Of a stretch of DNA of 60,797 nt, positions 51,786 to 60,797 are shown piece by piece. A model generated the notes under the pieces. The model ran no database searches and was not told the DNA's origin. It saw only the letters and a list, made by a program, of their open reading frames with translations. Numbering within the stretch: the first letter of the stretch is position 1; every line of letters begins with the position of its first letter. Source of the stretch: CAZJGG01 sp964545475 (GTDB lineage: Bacteria > Bacillota > Clostridia > Lachnospirales > JAISER01); contig CAZJGG010000009.1 in the NCBI GenBank assembly GCA_964545475.1, positions 1 to 60,797 of the forward strand, in the 5' to 3' direction. The position numbers and the translations under genes were made by a program.

Positions 51786-52886
51786 ATGAGCAACTCAAAA
51801 AACAGAGGCCCTTTTGATGAAGACGGTTACAGTGGTTCTATAGATTATTACAATGACGATGTGTCAAGAAAGGCTGTCGGCAAGCTTTTTAGCGGCGTAA
51901 AAAACACAGCAGGAGACGGCGGTCAGGACGAAGGCTTTTCCCAAGAGCATTATAATTCATTTGGTGAAACAGTCCCTCCTAAAGGCAGAAGAGGCGAAAG
52001 CAATTATCAGGAGGAATATTCAAGCCCAGACGATGCATATGATGTTGAAGACGAGGATATTGTTAAGGGTTTTGAAAAAGCCCCAGCACCTCCGCCGCCT
52101 AAAAAACGCCCTGCTCCTCCCGGAGTAAGGACAAAAGAAGACGATGATTACGATTTTTCTCTGTACAGAAAAAGAAAAGAATCTGGCTGGGGTGAATATG
52201 ACGAACTTGACAATCATATTCCGCCAGAAGCAATGCGCCCAAAAGCTCCACCAAAACGGGAAGCAAAAAAAATTGAAAGCCCAATAAGAAACACACCTTA
52301 CCCAGCACCAATTAAAACTGTTCCGCCGTCACGGCCGAAGCCTGCAATACAAAGAAAGCTTCCACGCCATGAAGCGGAAGATTATGATTATGAAGACGGT
52401 GAAGGTTTGCCGGTTAAAAGAATCGTTTTGATTGTGGGAAGCGTTGTAGCAATTATTATTATGGTTGTTTTGGTTTTTCAAGTAACATCTTTAGGCGCAA
52501 AGCTTAAAAAAGCTGAAAAAGAAATTGAAGATTTTGCAGGTATTGAACAGCAAAATTCTACACTTGTTATGGAAAAAGAACAGTTGCAGTCTCAGCTTGA
52601 CGAATTAAAGCTTCAGCTTGATTCAATGCAAAGTACTCAAGCTCCGGCTCCAGGTCTTGAAGAAGAAGAGGGGCAAACTACCGATAACGAGAGTAATCAA
52701 CCAAACACATCTACAGTTGGCACGGGAACAACTCATATTGTAAAATCCGGGGATACGTTAGGAAAAATTGCAAAGCAGTATTATGGCAACAGCTCTAACG
52801 ATAATATTAAAAAAATCCAGGATGCAAATAATTTACAGTCTTCCAGCGTTATAAAGCTTGGTCAAGAAATAAAAATTCCTGAATAA
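51786..52886 (+). CDS. LysM domain membrane protein
   Basis: A 366-residue protein with an unusual layout: a charged, proline-rich cytoplasmic N-terminus of about 205 residues (APAPPPPKKRPAPPG in part), one membrane helix (about 213-233), a coiled coil (about 235-285), an acidic linker, and a C-terminal LysM domain (about 315-366) with HIVKSGDTLGKIAKQYYG. LysM binds peptidoglycan or chitin-like glycans, so the protein links cytoplasm to wall. It may act in division or sporulation; unknown. Ribosome site caggaggtgg. Confidence 0.85.
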   Translation: MSNSKNRGPFDEDGYSGSIDYYNDDVSRKAVGKLFSGVKNTAGDGGQDEGFSQEHYNSFGETVPPKGRRGESNYQEEYSSPDDAYDVEDEDIVKGFEKAPAPPPPKKRPAPPGVRTKEDDDYDFSLYRKRKESGWGEYDELDNHIPPEAMRPKAPPKREAKKIESPIRNTPYPAPIKTVPPSRPKPAIQRKLPRHEAEDYDYEDGEGLPVKRIVLIVGSVVAIIIMVVLVFQVTSLGAKLKKAEKEIEDFAGIEQQNSTLVMEKEQLQSQLDELKLQLDSMQSTQAPAPGLEEEEGQTTDNESNQPNTSTVGTGTTHIVKSGDTLGKIAKQYYGNSSNDNIKKIQDANNLQSSSVIKLGQEIKIPE

Positions 52887-52898
52887 TTATTAAGAAAA

Positions 52899-52935
52899 GT
52901 TCGATGAAAATTAAAACATACAATTTTCATCGAAC
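52899..52935 (+). terminator. Hairpin after the LysM gene
   Basis: GTTCGATGAAAATT pairs perfectly with AATTTTCATCGAAC; no T-run follows, so intrinsic termination is uncertain. Confidence 0.55.
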
Positions 52936-53046
52936 CTTGATAAATTTACACAAGTATAAAGTGAACATCGCTTCACAATTTAAGCCGCTACAGCGGCTTA
53001 TTCAACTTCATTGGATTCACTAATCAATAAAATAAAACATATGAAT

Positions 53047-53070
53047 TAAAGGGTTTAAAAAACCCTTTAA
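53047..53070 (+). terminator. Hairpin upstream of rho
   Basis: AAAGGGTTT pairs with AAACCCTTT, followed by aattccttttt, 30 bases before the rho start. It could be a late terminator or a leader attenuator; rho is autoregulated in some bacteria. Confidence 0.5.
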
Positions 53071-53099
53071 TTCCTTTTTACATTAATAGGAGGGAAGTA

Positions 53100-54521
53100 A
53101 TGAATTTTGAAGAAATGTCCCTTGTTACGCTAAGAGAAAAAGCAAAAGAGCTTGGGATAAAAAATATTATAAGGCTTAGGAAAGCCGAACTTATAGAAAA
53201 AATAAAGGATATTGCAGGAGACGGTGAAATTACCCTAAAAGAAGATGTCCCAGAGAACACTACAGCGCAAAAAGTTGAACCACCGCCCCCAGTTATTGAG
53301 CAATCTATTCCGGTAAACGCCCCAACAGAAAGAGTTGAATCAGCCCAGGAAGCAAAAAAGGCTTTTAACCCGGCAACTCTTGACAGCGGAATTATAGGCG
53401 AGGGTGTTTTAGAGGTTTTAGCAGATGGTTACGGCTTTTTGCGTACTGAAAACTTTTTACCCGGAGCAAAAGATATATACATTTCACCGTCGCAAATAAG
53501 ACGTTTTAATTTACGCACAGGAGATTTAGTAAAGGGTAGTATCCGTATTCCAAAGGAAGGCGAAAAATTCAGCGCCCTTTTATTCGTTAAGTCTATTAAC
53601 GGCGACGATGCCGAAACAGCTTCCAGACGCCCTAATTTTGAAGAGCTAACCCCCATTTTCCCAATGCAAAAAATACGCCTGGAAACATCTCAAATAGAAA
53701 TGTCTACAAGGCTTATAGATTTAATTGCTCCTGTTGGCAAAGGACAAAGGGGCATGATTGTTGCACCTCCAAAAGCAGGTAAAACAGTTTTACTTAAAAA
53801 AATTGCTCATGCCATAACACTTAACCATCCGGATATTCATTTAATTGTATTATTAATAGATGAACGCCCTGAAGAAGTTACAGACATGAAACAGTCCATA
53901 TTCGGTCCTAACGTTGATGTTATTTATTCTACATTTGACGAACAGCCGGAGCACCATAAAAGAGTTGCAGAAATGGTTTTAGAAAGAGCAAAAAGGCTTG
54001 TGGAACAAGGCAAGGACTTAGTAATTTTACTTGATTCCATAACAAGGCTTGCCCGGGCTTATAATCTTATAATCCCTCCAAGCGGAAGAACTCTTTCCGG
54101 CGGGCTTGACCCTGCCGCACTTTATATGCCTAAAAAGTTTTTCGGCGCTGCAAGAAACATTGCCGAGGGAGGCTCTTTAACAATTTTGGCTACTGCCCTT
54201 GTAGACACAGGCAGCCGAATGGACGATGTTATTTTCGAGGAATTTAAAGGAACAGGCAACATGGAGCTTGTGTTAGACCGCCGAATGAGCGAAAAACGCA
54301 TATTCCCTGCAATAGATGTGTATAAATCCGGCACAAGGCGAGAAGAAAACCTGCTTTCTCAGGAAGAGCTTGAAGCCATTTATACAATAAGAAAGTTATC
54401 CGGCCAGCTACCTACCCAGGAACTTACAGAGCAAATTACCGACATGCTTACAAGAACAAAAAACAACAGGGAGTTTGCGGCAAGCATTCCAACCCTTGAA
54501 AAGTCCAATAATAAAAACTAA
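53100..54521 (+). CDS. rho: Transcription termination factor Rho
   Basis: A 473-residue hexameric RNA helicase. Seen: Rho-N domain (1-45), an inserted Pro-rich linker, the RNA-binding cold-shock-like fold (about 105-180, GYGFLRTENFLPGAKDIYIS in part), then RecA-type ATPase with GQRGMIVAPPKAGKTVLLKK (Walker A, about 215-235), IVLLIDERPEEVTDM, LDSITRLARAYN (Walker B) and the Q/R loops. Ribosome site aggaggg. proC begins 13 bases after its stop. Confidence 0.97.
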   Translation: MNFEEMSLVTLREKAKELGIKNIIRLRKAELIEKIKDIAGDGEITLKEDVPENTTAQKVEPPPPVIEQSIPVNAPTERVESAQEAKKAFNPATLDSGIIGEGVLEVLADGYGFLRTENFLPGAKDIYISPSQIRRFNLRTGDLVKGSIRIPKEGEKFSALLFVKSINGDDAETASRRPNFEELTPIFPMQKIRLETSQIEMSTRLIDLIAPVGKGQRGMIVAPPKAGKTVLLKKIAHAITLNHPDIHLIVLLIDERPEEVTDMKQSIFGPNVDVIYSTFDEQPEHHKRVAEMVLERAKRLVEQGKDLVILLDSITRLARAYNLIIPPSGRTLSGGLDPAALYMPKKFFGAARNIAEGGSLTILATALVDTGSRMDDVIFEEFKGTGNMELVLDRRMSEKRIFPAIDVYKSGTRREENLLSQEELEAIYTIRKLSGQLPTQELTEQITDMLTRTKNNREFAASIPTLEKSNNKN

Positions 54522-54534
54522 GGAGAGGAATGTT

Positions 54535-55332
54535 ATGACATACGGATTTATAGGCGCCGGCAATTTAGCATACGCCATAGTTAAAGGCGCTATAAGAAGC
54601 GAAAAAATTGAAAACAGCTCAATACACGTATATGACGTAAGCGAAGATGCAATGAACAAATTTCAGTCGGAATTTGGCGTAAACAAAGGTTCTTCCGCAA
54701 TAGAAATCGCCGAAAAGTGCAACGTTATTTTCCTAACAGTAAAGCCTAAAATTATACCAACCGTTTTAAGTGAAATTAAGGAGACCGTTAAAAAAACCGG
54801 CTCTGTTTTAGTATCTGCGGCGGCAGGCGTTACCCTATCCCAATTAGGTCAAGTGTTAGGAGAAACCTTTCCTGTTATAAGAATTATGCCTAACCTCAAT
54901 GCGGCGGTTTGCGAAACGATAACCTCTGTTTGCCCAAATAAATATACATCTAAAGAACACTTGTCTAAAGCGGAAGCTTTCTTAAACTCCGTTGGCAAAA
55001 CTGTTATGATTCCCGAAGAGCTCTTCAGTGAGTTTTGCGCCATTGCCGGCTGCTCCCCTGCGTTTACATACCTTTTTATAGATTCCCTTGCAAAAGGCGC
55101 GCATAAAAATGGTATGAACAAAAAGCAAGCCCTAAAAATTGCTGCCCAGGCGGTTTACGGAAGCGCAAAAATGCTTTTAGAAAGCGAAGACCATCCATGG
55201 GAGCTTATTGATGCAGTATGTTCCCCGGGAGGCGTTACTATAGAGGGCGTAAGCGTTTTGCAGGAATACCGTTTTGAAAGCGGCATTGTAAACGCCGTTT
55301 CCGCCGCAATAAAAAAAGATAAAAATATTTAA
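54535..55332 (+). CDS. proC: Pyrroline-5-carboxylate reductase
   Basis: A 265-residue enzyme that makes L-proline from pyrroline-5-carboxylate with NAD(P)H. Seen: MTYGFIGAGNLAYAIVKG (dinucleotide-binding glycine motif), VFLTVKPKIIPTVL-like segments, IRIMPNLNAAV, and the C-terminal AVCSPGGVTIEGVSVLQE. Start at 54535 follows aaggagagg; an upstream in-frame extension overlaps rho and is not needed. Confidence 0.95.
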   Translation: MTYGFIGAGNLAYAIVKGAIRSEKIENSSIHVYDVSEDAMNKFQSEFGVNKGSSAIEIAEKCNVIFLTVKPKIIPTVLSEIKETVKKTGSVLVSAAAGVTLSQLGQVLGETFPVIRIMPNLNAAVCETITSVCPNKYTSKEHLSKAEAFLNSVGKTVMIPEELFSEFCAIAGCSPAFTYLFIDSLAKGAHKNGMNKKQALKIAAQAVYGSAKMLLESEDHPWELIDAVCSPGGVTIEGVSVLQEYRFESGIVNAVSAAIKKDKNI

Positions 55333-55386
55333 TAGCTGTAAAATGGTTCCCATGTCAAGGACAAAGTAAAAAAGAGTTAAGAAGCT

Positions 55387-55422
55387 AAAAGCTGATTCCT
55401 GAATTGAACAGGGGTCAGCTTT
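55387..55422 (+). terminator. Terminator after proC
   Basis: AAAAGCTGA pairs with TCAGCTTTTT around a loop containing cctgaattgaacagg, itself able to pair. The 386-base gap 55333-55718 otherwise holds only repeat remnants. Confidence 0.7.
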
Positions 55423-55436
55423 TTCAAATTCCACTT

Positions 55437-55495
55437 AAAGCCTGTTCAGAATCCCGCTTTTATAGCTATTTGCAAAAACATAAATAACTATAAGT
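55437..55495. repeat. Remnants of family B and family C elements
   Basis: AAGCCTGTTCAGAATCCCGC resembles the left end of family B copy 2; it runs directly into TATAGCTATTTGCAAAAACAT, which resembles a family C end at 46066. Two truncated elements appear fused. Confidence 0.5.
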
Positions 55496-55718
55496 AAATA
55501 GTGTCTGCCATAATAGGCGCTTCTATAATTTTATTTAGCAAATTTTTAACAAGACACATAGATAAACTATCAAAATTTTATATATTTCACAAAATTCACT
55601 TTATATTCTAACAAATTTTTTTTATATTGTACAATTATCCTTGTCAGCATTAATAATACTGTTAACAATTAACAATAAACAGCATATTGTGTTATATGCT
55701 GAAAGTAGGGGTGTATTT

Positions 55719-55985
55719 ATGAGTGACCAGAATTCAAAGTCGATATCAGCTATACCTATACCTCAAATAAAGCCGGAACGCTCCGCTTCTTTAAGCACAA
55801 AAGAATTTAACTCCCTTAACAGTTATATTAACTCTTTTGTATACATTTGGCTAACAAATGATGACGAATTTTGGTTTTTCCCTATTAATGTAACAAGGTT
55901 CAACCTTTATGGTTATAAATGCAAAAGCATCAATGATTGTGAAAACACGAAAATAAGAACATTTGATATAGAATCATTTTATTAA
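55719..55985 (+). CDS. Protein of unknown function upstream of the csp genes
   Basis: An 88-residue protein with a Ser/Pro-rich start (SISAIPIPQIKPERSASLS in part) and a C-terminal part FVYIWLTNDDEFWFFPINVT rich in aromatic residues. Not recognised. Start at 55719 follows agtagggg; a longer frame upstream lacks a site. It is 12 bases before the first Csp protease gene, so probably in the same transcript and possibly in the spore. Confidence 0.68.
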   Translation: MSDQNSKSISAIPIPQIKPERSASLSTKEFNSLNSYINSFVYIWLTNDDEFWFFPINVTRFNLYGYKCKSINDCENTKIRTFDIESFY

Positions 55986-55997
55986 GGGGGTAAAGCT

Positions 55998-57719
55998 TTG
56001 GTTATACCAATAAGCAATGACCTTTCAGATTTTCAAGGAAGCGAGCTGGAGTCTGGATACAACGAAAAAAATAACACTTGGGAAGTTATTGTTAAATATC
56101 ACGGTGATATAATTAAAATTGAAAAAGATATTAACGCTGAAGTTGAGTTTTTGGGAGACGATTACGCCATAATAACTATCCCAGCTGATAAAATACCGTT
56201 GTTATACGATTATACCGAAATAGAACATATTGAAAAGCCTAAAAATTTAAGCTTTACCCTAGTGCAAGGCTTAAGCCGTTCCTGCATTCCGCTTGTTCAA
56301 AGCCCCGAAGTATATAATTTAAGAGGTAAAGGTGTTTTAGTTGCCATTATAGACTCCGGCATAGATTATACCCACAAAGACTTTAGAAATGAGGATGGCA
56401 CAAGCAGAATCCTTTATTTTTGGGATCAAACCGGAAACGGCAAGCCACCTGAAGGCTTTAAAAACGGAGTTGAATATACAAAACAAGACTTAGACAACGC
56501 CCTTTTAAACGAAAACCCATTTTTAATAATTCCGGATTTAGACTTTATAGGCCACGGCACGGCGGTTGCTGGGGTGGCAGCAGGAAACGGCAGAGCAAGC
56601 GGAGGAATAAACGTTGGTGTTGCACCGGAGTCCTCCATAATAGCGGTACGCCTTGGGGAACGGGGCTTAAAGTCTTTTACACGTTCCACAGAACTGATGA
56701 GAGCACTTAAGTATGTTATAGACAAAGCCCAGTCTATTAATATGCCAATTGCCGTTAATATAAGTTACGGAACAAATAATGGCTCTCACGATGGTAACTC
56801 ACTTTTTGAAACATATATTAACAGCGTATCTATGAGATGGAAAACAAACATATGCATAGCAACCGGAAATGAAGGAGTTGCCTATCATCATTTTGAAACA
56901 AAATTAAAACCTTATGACTTCACTGTTGTGGAATTTTTCACTTCGGCGGGTCTTCAAAATTTTTATATAACATTTTGGAAAAATTTTGTTGACAGTTTTA
57001 CAGTTGAACTTGTTTTACCCAACGGAAAGAAAACAGGTGAAATCAGTTATTTAGATACAAAACGCGTAATAAAATTGGATAATGTTTATATATTTGTAAG
57101 TTATGGGCAGCCGACTCATTATAATGATAACCAACAAATCTTTTTCCAAATTCAAACAAGTACTGGTTATTTATCCGAAGGATTATGGAAAATAAATATA
57201 AGAACAGGTCAAATAGTAGACGGTAATATTGAGATATGGCTACCCACTGTTGAACAAGTAACAGATGACACCGCCTTTTCTGTCCCGGCCCTTGATAATA
57301 CTCTAACAATACCGTCCACAGCGGAATATGCTATATCTGTAGGCGGTTATGACCAAAGATTAAATATTTTTGCAAATTTTTCCGGCAGAGGTTTTACTGT
57401 TGGTATTGTGTATATCAAGCCTGATATTGTTGCTCCGGCAGTAAATATACTTACAACTGCAAAAGGAGGAGGTTACGACAATTTTACCGGAACCAGCATA
57501 GCTGCTCCGTTTGTAACAGGCTCTTGCGCCCTAATGATGCAGTGGGGAATTGTTAATAAAAATGACCCTTTTTTATACGGCCAGCGCATAAAAGCTTTTT
57601 TAAAGCTCGGGGCAACAAGAGAAGAAAATTTTGAATATCCTAATACAAAATGGGGATACGGTGCCCTTTGCTTAAAAAATACTATGGATTATTTGAAAAG
57701 CTTTGGTAAGGAGGGTTAA
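55998..57719 (+). CDS. Subtilisin-like germination protease (Csp family), first
   Basis: A 573-residue S8 serine protease read from TTG, with aaggggg 8 bases upstream. A pro-domain (about 1-95) is followed by the catalytic domain with IIDSGIDYTHKDF (Asp), GHGTAVAGVAAG (His), ISYGTNNGSHDG and FTGTSIAAPFVTGS (Ser), and the jelly-roll insertion typical of Csp between His and Ser. All triad residues are present, so it should be active. In Clostridium perfringens and C. difficile, Csp proteases cleave pro-SleC at germination. Which of CspA/B/C it corresponds to cannot be said. Confidence 0.9.
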   Translation: MVIPISNDLSDFQGSELESGYNEKNNTWEVIVKYHGDIIKIEKDINAEVEFLGDDYAIITIPADKIPLLYDYTEIEHIEKPKNLSFTLVQGLSRSCIPLVQSPEVYNLRGKGVLVAIIDSGIDYTHKDFRNEDGTSRILYFWDQTGNGKPPEGFKNGVEYTKQDLDNALLNENPFLIIPDLDFIGHGTAVAGVAAGNGRASGGINVGVAPESSIIAVRLGERGLKSFTRSTELMRALKYVIDKAQSINMPIAVNISYGTNNGSHDGNSLFETYINSVSMRWKTNICIATGNEGVAYHHFETKLKPYDFTVVEFFTSAGLQNFYITFWKNFVDSFTVELVLPNGKKTGEISYLDTKRVIKLDNVYIFVSYGQPTHYNDNQQIFFQIQTSTGYLSEGLWKINIRTGQIVDGNIEIWLPTVEQVTDDTAFSVPALDNTLTIPSTAEYAISVGGYDQRLNIFANFSGRGFTVGIVYIKPDIVAPAVNILTTAKGGGYDNFTGTSIAAPFVTGSCALMMQWGIVNKNDPFLYGQRIKAFLKLGATREENFEYPNTKWGYGALCLKNTMDYLKSFGKEG

Positions 57720-57720
57720 A

Positions 57721-59445
57721 ATGGACAAAGAAACAAAGTATATCGCTACTGAAAACTACGATATTCCTATTGATGAGTTTGTAAAGCAGCCTGACGTCGT
57801 AAGCCTTATAGCTATATACAGTAATAGATTTAGAACCTACGTAAAAGATAAGCCATATATAAAGGTAGGAACGGTGCTTGCAGGTGAATATGTAATAGCA
57901 TATACAAAACAGGATATGGTTGAACAAGTAGTTGAAGATCTAGGCCTTGGGTATGTAAATTCATTTGTGCGCATTTTGGGGCTTTTAGGAAAAGAAAGCC
58001 TAGACTCAGCAGGTATATCCAGAGTACATAACCAACCCTTTCTATATCTAAAGGGCGAGGGTGTGTTAGTCGGCTTTATAGACACTGGAATAGATTATAC
58101 AAAACCAACGTTTATTTACGAAGATGGTACAACAAAAATTAAATATCTTTGGGATCAAACTCTTGAGGGAGCACCTCCTAATGAAATGCATTTCGGTGCG
58201 GTTTTTACGGATACGGATATAAACGAAGCACTGAAAGCCGAAGACCCATATAGCATAGTGCCATCTAAAGATGAGAATGGTCACGGAACATTCCTGGCTT
58301 CTGTTGCAGCAGGCCATGAGCAAAATGAATATTTAGGCGCAGCACCTAATTCAGACATAGTTGTTGTAAAGCTTAGAAAAGCAAAAGAATATTATATAGA
58401 AAAATTTTTAATACCACAAGACCAAAACAATGTCTTTGATTCAAACGATGTACTTTTAGGAATACATTTTTTAGTGGCTCTGGCAAGCAAGTTAAACCGC
58501 CCCCTTGCAATATGTTTAGGTCTTGGAACAACATTTGGGGCACACAATGGTTTTTCTTTTTTTGAGCAATATTTATCCATACTTTCCAGAAGAGCAGGCT
58601 TAGTCTTCTGCGTTGGGGCTGGAAATGAAAGCAACGCAAAACATCATGCAAACGGAATATTTAAAAAAGAGGGTGAAAAACAAACAATCCCTATTAAAGT
58701 TGGAGAAAATGTTAAAAGCTTCAGTGTTTCAATTTGGAGCGTTTCCTATGATAAAATAGCCGTTGGCGTTAAATCTCCAACGGGGGAAATTATTGATAAG
58801 TCTCCCATTCAGCCAGGATATACTTTTACTAAACAGCTAATTTTAGAAAAAACCACTATCACAGTTGAATATTATGAAGATTCAAATTCTTTAAGCGTTG
58901 TGCGCTTTATAGACCCTACTCCAGGCATATGGGATATAGAGGTATATGCCGATTCTATTGTTCTAGGCGAATACCATGCATATTTGCCTCTGACTGGACT
59001 CGTTAGCCCAAACGTTGAATTTTTGACTCCAAATCCAAACTATACAATTACAATTCCGGGGACGGCTTTCGACATTATAACTTGCGGCGCATATGATATG
59101 AGAGATAACAGCCTTTATGTTTCCTCATCTTGGGGCCCCACAACAGCTCCAAGAATTTCTCCGGATTTACTCTCCCCCGGCGTTAACGTAAGAGGGGTTA
59201 CACCCTCGGGTTATTCCATGATGAGCGGAACAAGCGTTGCAGCGGCTGTAACTGCCGGGGCTTGCGCACTCGTTCTACAATGGGGTATGATAGAACGCCA
59301 CGACCCTGGCATGAATTCAAACAGAGTAAGAGCCCTTTTAATTAGAGGCTGCGAAAGAGACAAAAACGTGGAATACCCAAATAACCAATATGGCTATGGG
59401 AGGCTTAATCTGTATCAAACATTCAATAAATTAAGGGAATCTTAG
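57721..59445 (+). CDS. Subtilisin-like germination protease (Csp family), second
   Basis: A 574-residue paralogue of the gene before it, starting at ATG 57721 after aaggagg, one base beyond that gene's stop codon. Pro-domain, then GFIDTGIDYTKPTF (Asp), NGHGTFLASVAAGHE (His) and MSGTSVAAAVTAGA (Ser). The triad is present; the usual proline after the serine motif (GTSxAAP) is alanine. Unlike C. difficile, where CspA and CspC lost catalytic residues (from memory), both proteases here look competent. Confidence 0.9.
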   Translation: MDKETKYIATENYDIPIDEFVKQPDVVSLIAIYSNRFRTYVKDKPYIKVGTVLAGEYVIAYTKQDMVEQVVEDLGLGYVNSFVRILGLLGKESLDSAGISRVHNQPFLYLKGEGVLVGFIDTGIDYTKPTFIYEDGTTKIKYLWDQTLEGAPPNEMHFGAVFTDTDINEALKAEDPYSIVPSKDENGHGTFLASVAAGHEQNEYLGAAPNSDIVVVKLRKAKEYYIEKFLIPQDQNNVFDSNDVLLGIHFLVALASKLNRPLAICLGLGTTFGAHNGFSFFEQYLSILSRRAGLVFCVGAGNESNAKHHANGIFKKEGEKQTIPIKVGENVKSFSVSIWSVSYDKIAVGVKSPTGEIIDKSPIQPGYTFTKQLILEKTTITVEYYEDSNSLSVVRFIDPTPGIWDIEVYADSIVLGEYHAYLPLTGLVSPNVEFLTPNPNYTITIPGTAFDIITCGAYDMRDNSLYVSSSWGPTTAPRISPDLLSPGVNVRGVTPSGYSMMSGTSVAAAVTAGACALVLQWGMIERHDPGMNSNRVRALLIRGCERDKNVEYPNNQYGYGRLNLYQTFNKLRES

Positions 59446-59446
59446 A

Positions 59447-59514
59447 GCAATTTCGCAAAACATTACCATCGGTGGAGCAGGAAAACAAACGCTTCACCGA
59501 TGTTTATGCAAACT
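59447..59514. mobile_element. Family C palindromic repeat
   Basis: Starts AGAGCAATTTCGCAAAACAT and ends ATGTTTATGCAAACTGCTAT, with CATCGGTG pairing to CACCGATG inside. It lies between the second csp gene and sleC, in the 90-base gap. Confidence 0.65.
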
Positions 59515-59535
59515 GCTATAAACAGGGGGGAAATT

Positions 59536-60797
59536 ATGAGTTACAGGCACTTAACAATACAGAAATTAGCCAAAAATGACTTAATTGACGAAGGACGGCT
59601 TCAAATTGGAGTTTACAACCAAGGAGTCGCCAAACCTGTTAATAACGCAACTGTCCGTGTTACAAAAAGAGGGGATAATTTAAGCGTTATAGAGGAATTG
59701 ATAACTGATCCCTCTGGGCAGACCGCTGTAATAAACCTGCCCTGTCCGCCTATTGAATATTCGTTAGAGCCGAACATGCCAAGACCCTTTGAAACTTATG
59801 ACATTATTATTGAAAATAACGGTTTTAACTCGGCCATAATTAACGGAGTTCAAATTTTTCCGGAGACAACGGCTTTTCAAAGCGTAAACTTAAATGAAGA
59901 GGTAAATAATGCAAGGGGATCAGAAATAATTAACATAAAAGAACCTGTACTTTATGGTACGTTCCCTCCTAAAATACCTGAACCAAGCGTTAAAAGCCTG
60001 CCGGAATCCACAGGGTTTGTTGTTTTACCAGACCCCATTGTTCCGGAAACAGTAGTGGTTCATAACGGCGTTCCCACAGACACAACTGCTAAAAATTATT
60101 ATGTCCCTTTTAAAGACTACATTAAAAACGTTGCTTCAAGCGAAATATATTCAAATTGGCCTGAATCTACAATAAAGGCAAACGTCCTCGCTATTATATC
60201 ATTTACCCTTAACAGAGTTTATACAGAATGGTATAGATCCCAAGGTTTTAACTTCACCGTTACAAATTCTACAGCTTTTGACCAAGCGTTTAATTATGGA
60301 CGAAATATTTTTAAAGAAATTTCTCAAATTGTAGATGATATCTTTACAACTTTTATAACAAAGCCCGGCATTCGCCAGCCATTATTTACCCAGTATTGCG
60401 ACGGCGTTAAAAGTACTTGTCCGAACTGGATGCAACAGTGGGGGAGCAAGGATTTAGGCGACCAGGGTTATAACGAAGTTGAAATTTTGCGTAATTTTTA
60501 CGGGCCGGATATATTTTTAATGCAGGCGAAAAAAGTTCAGGGTATACCTCAGTCTTACCCCGGAACACCTTTGCAGCTGGGCTCTAAAGGGCAGGATGTA
60601 ACCACAATCCAGCAGCAGCTTAATACAATATCAAACAATTATCCCCTTATTAACAAAGTTAAGGTGGATGGTGTTTACGGAGAACAAACAAGAATTGCAG
60701 TTGAAACATTCCAAGAAATTTTCAAACTTCCAAGTACCGGCATTGTGGACTTTGCCACATGGTATAGAATTTCTTTTATTTATGTAGCTGTTGCTAA
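59536..60797 (+). CDS. sleC: Spore cortex-lytic enzyme SleC, cut by the window end
   Basis: The first 420 or so residues of a cortex-lytic transglycosylase. An N-terminal pro-region starts SYRHLTIQKLAKNDLIDEG and has a carboxypeptidase-regulatory-like beta fold (PVNNATVRVTKRG); then VVVHNGVPTDTTAKNYYVPF and a SpoIID-like catalytic part with WPESTIKANVLAIISFTLNR, whose glutamate is the likely catalytic residue; then a peptidoglycan-binding domain (PLQLGSKGQDVTTIQQQLN, VDGVYGEQTRIAVETFQ). Start ATG follows gggggg. The frame is open to the last base. Being just downstream of two Csp proteases supports the SleC role: pro-SleC is their substrate. Confidence 0.9.
   Translation, partial: MSYRHLTIQKLAKNDLIDEGRLQIGVYNQGVAKPVNNATVRVTKRGDNLSVIEELITDPSGQTAVINLPCPPIEYSLEPNMPRPFETYDIIIENNGFNSAIINGVQIFPETTAFQSVNLNEEVNNARGSEIINIKEPVLYGTFPPKIPEPSVKSLPESTGFVVLPDPIVPETVVVHNGVPTDTTAKNYYVPFKDYIKNVASSEIYSNWPESTIKANVLAIISFTLNRVYTEWYRSQGFNFTVTNSTAFDQAFNYGRNIFKEISQIVDDIFTTFITKPGIRQPLFTQYCDGVKSTCPNWMQQWGSKDLGDQGYNEVEILRNFYGPDIFLMQAKKVQGIPQSYPGTPLQLGSKGQDVTTIQQQLNTISNNYPLINKVKVDGVYGEQTRIAVETFQEIFKLPSTGIVDFATWYRISFIYVAVA

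Overview
The window is chromosomal DNA from an AT-rich, anaerobic, endospore-forming member of the Firmicutes, class Clostridia; I think a Lachnospirales-like lineage, but I cannot fix it to a genus. Signs of this are strong aggaggt-type ribosome sites, CodY, butyrate kinase, formate-tetrahydrofolate ligase, pyruvate carboxylase, and many sporulation and germination genes (spoIIGA, sigE, spoIIQ, spoVM, CotF-like proteins, spore photoproduct lyase, Csp proteases, SleC).

Layout. 1-1.2 kb: an intact REP-associated tyrosine transposase (RAYT) and a decayed tandem copy with their REP palindromes. 1.2-7.1 kb: small membrane protein, NCS2 purine permease, large secreted repeat protein, a wrecked dehydrogenase interrupted by a palindromic element, two small genes. 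7.1-12 kb: nucleoside phosphorylase, pyruvate carboxylase, acetyltransferase. 12.3-21 kb: secreted 5'-nucleotidase, DUF554, 8-oxoguanine glycosylase, DUF6062, butyrate kinase, a Cache-GGDEF-EAL protein. 21.2-25.8 kb: Phd/ParE toxin-antitoxin pair and dprA-topA-codY. 26-33 kb: spore photoproduct lyase, PhzF-KamB-KamC, TepA, HD-GYP protein, tRNA-Cys. 33-42 kb: fhs, a DtxR-type repressor divergent from feoAB, spoIIGA-sigE, glnS. 42-49 kb: decayed MazF toxin between direct repeats, CIRCE-controlled htpG, spoVM, coat-like proteins, spoIIQ-murA. 49-60.8 kb: methionine-rich small proteins, an altered glmU, a LysM membrane protein, rho, proC, and the germination cluster csp-csp-sleC, the last gene cut by the window end.

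How the genes work together. SpoIIGA processes pro-SigE to start the mother-cell programme; SpoVM, SpoIIQ and the CotF-like proteins act in engulfment and coat assembly; the photolyase repairs UV damage at germination; the Csp proteases would activate pro-SleC to degrade cortex. Iron uptake by FeoAB appears to be controlled by the divergent DtxR-like repressor through two near-identical palindromes, one over the feo -10 box. CodY, the EAL and HD-GYP proteins and Rho are global regulators.

Most notable: a 23-codon spoVM gene starting with TTG; a CIRCE operator before htpG; three families of small palindromic mobile repeats, one copy lying between spoIIGA and sigE and one inside a broken gene; a three-part C-terminal module shared by the two large secreted proteins; an orphan KamB/KamC pair; a GlmU lacking its nucleotidyltransferase signature; and a 58-residue protein that is about one third methionine. 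No CRISPR array, rRNA, integrase or prophage was seen.
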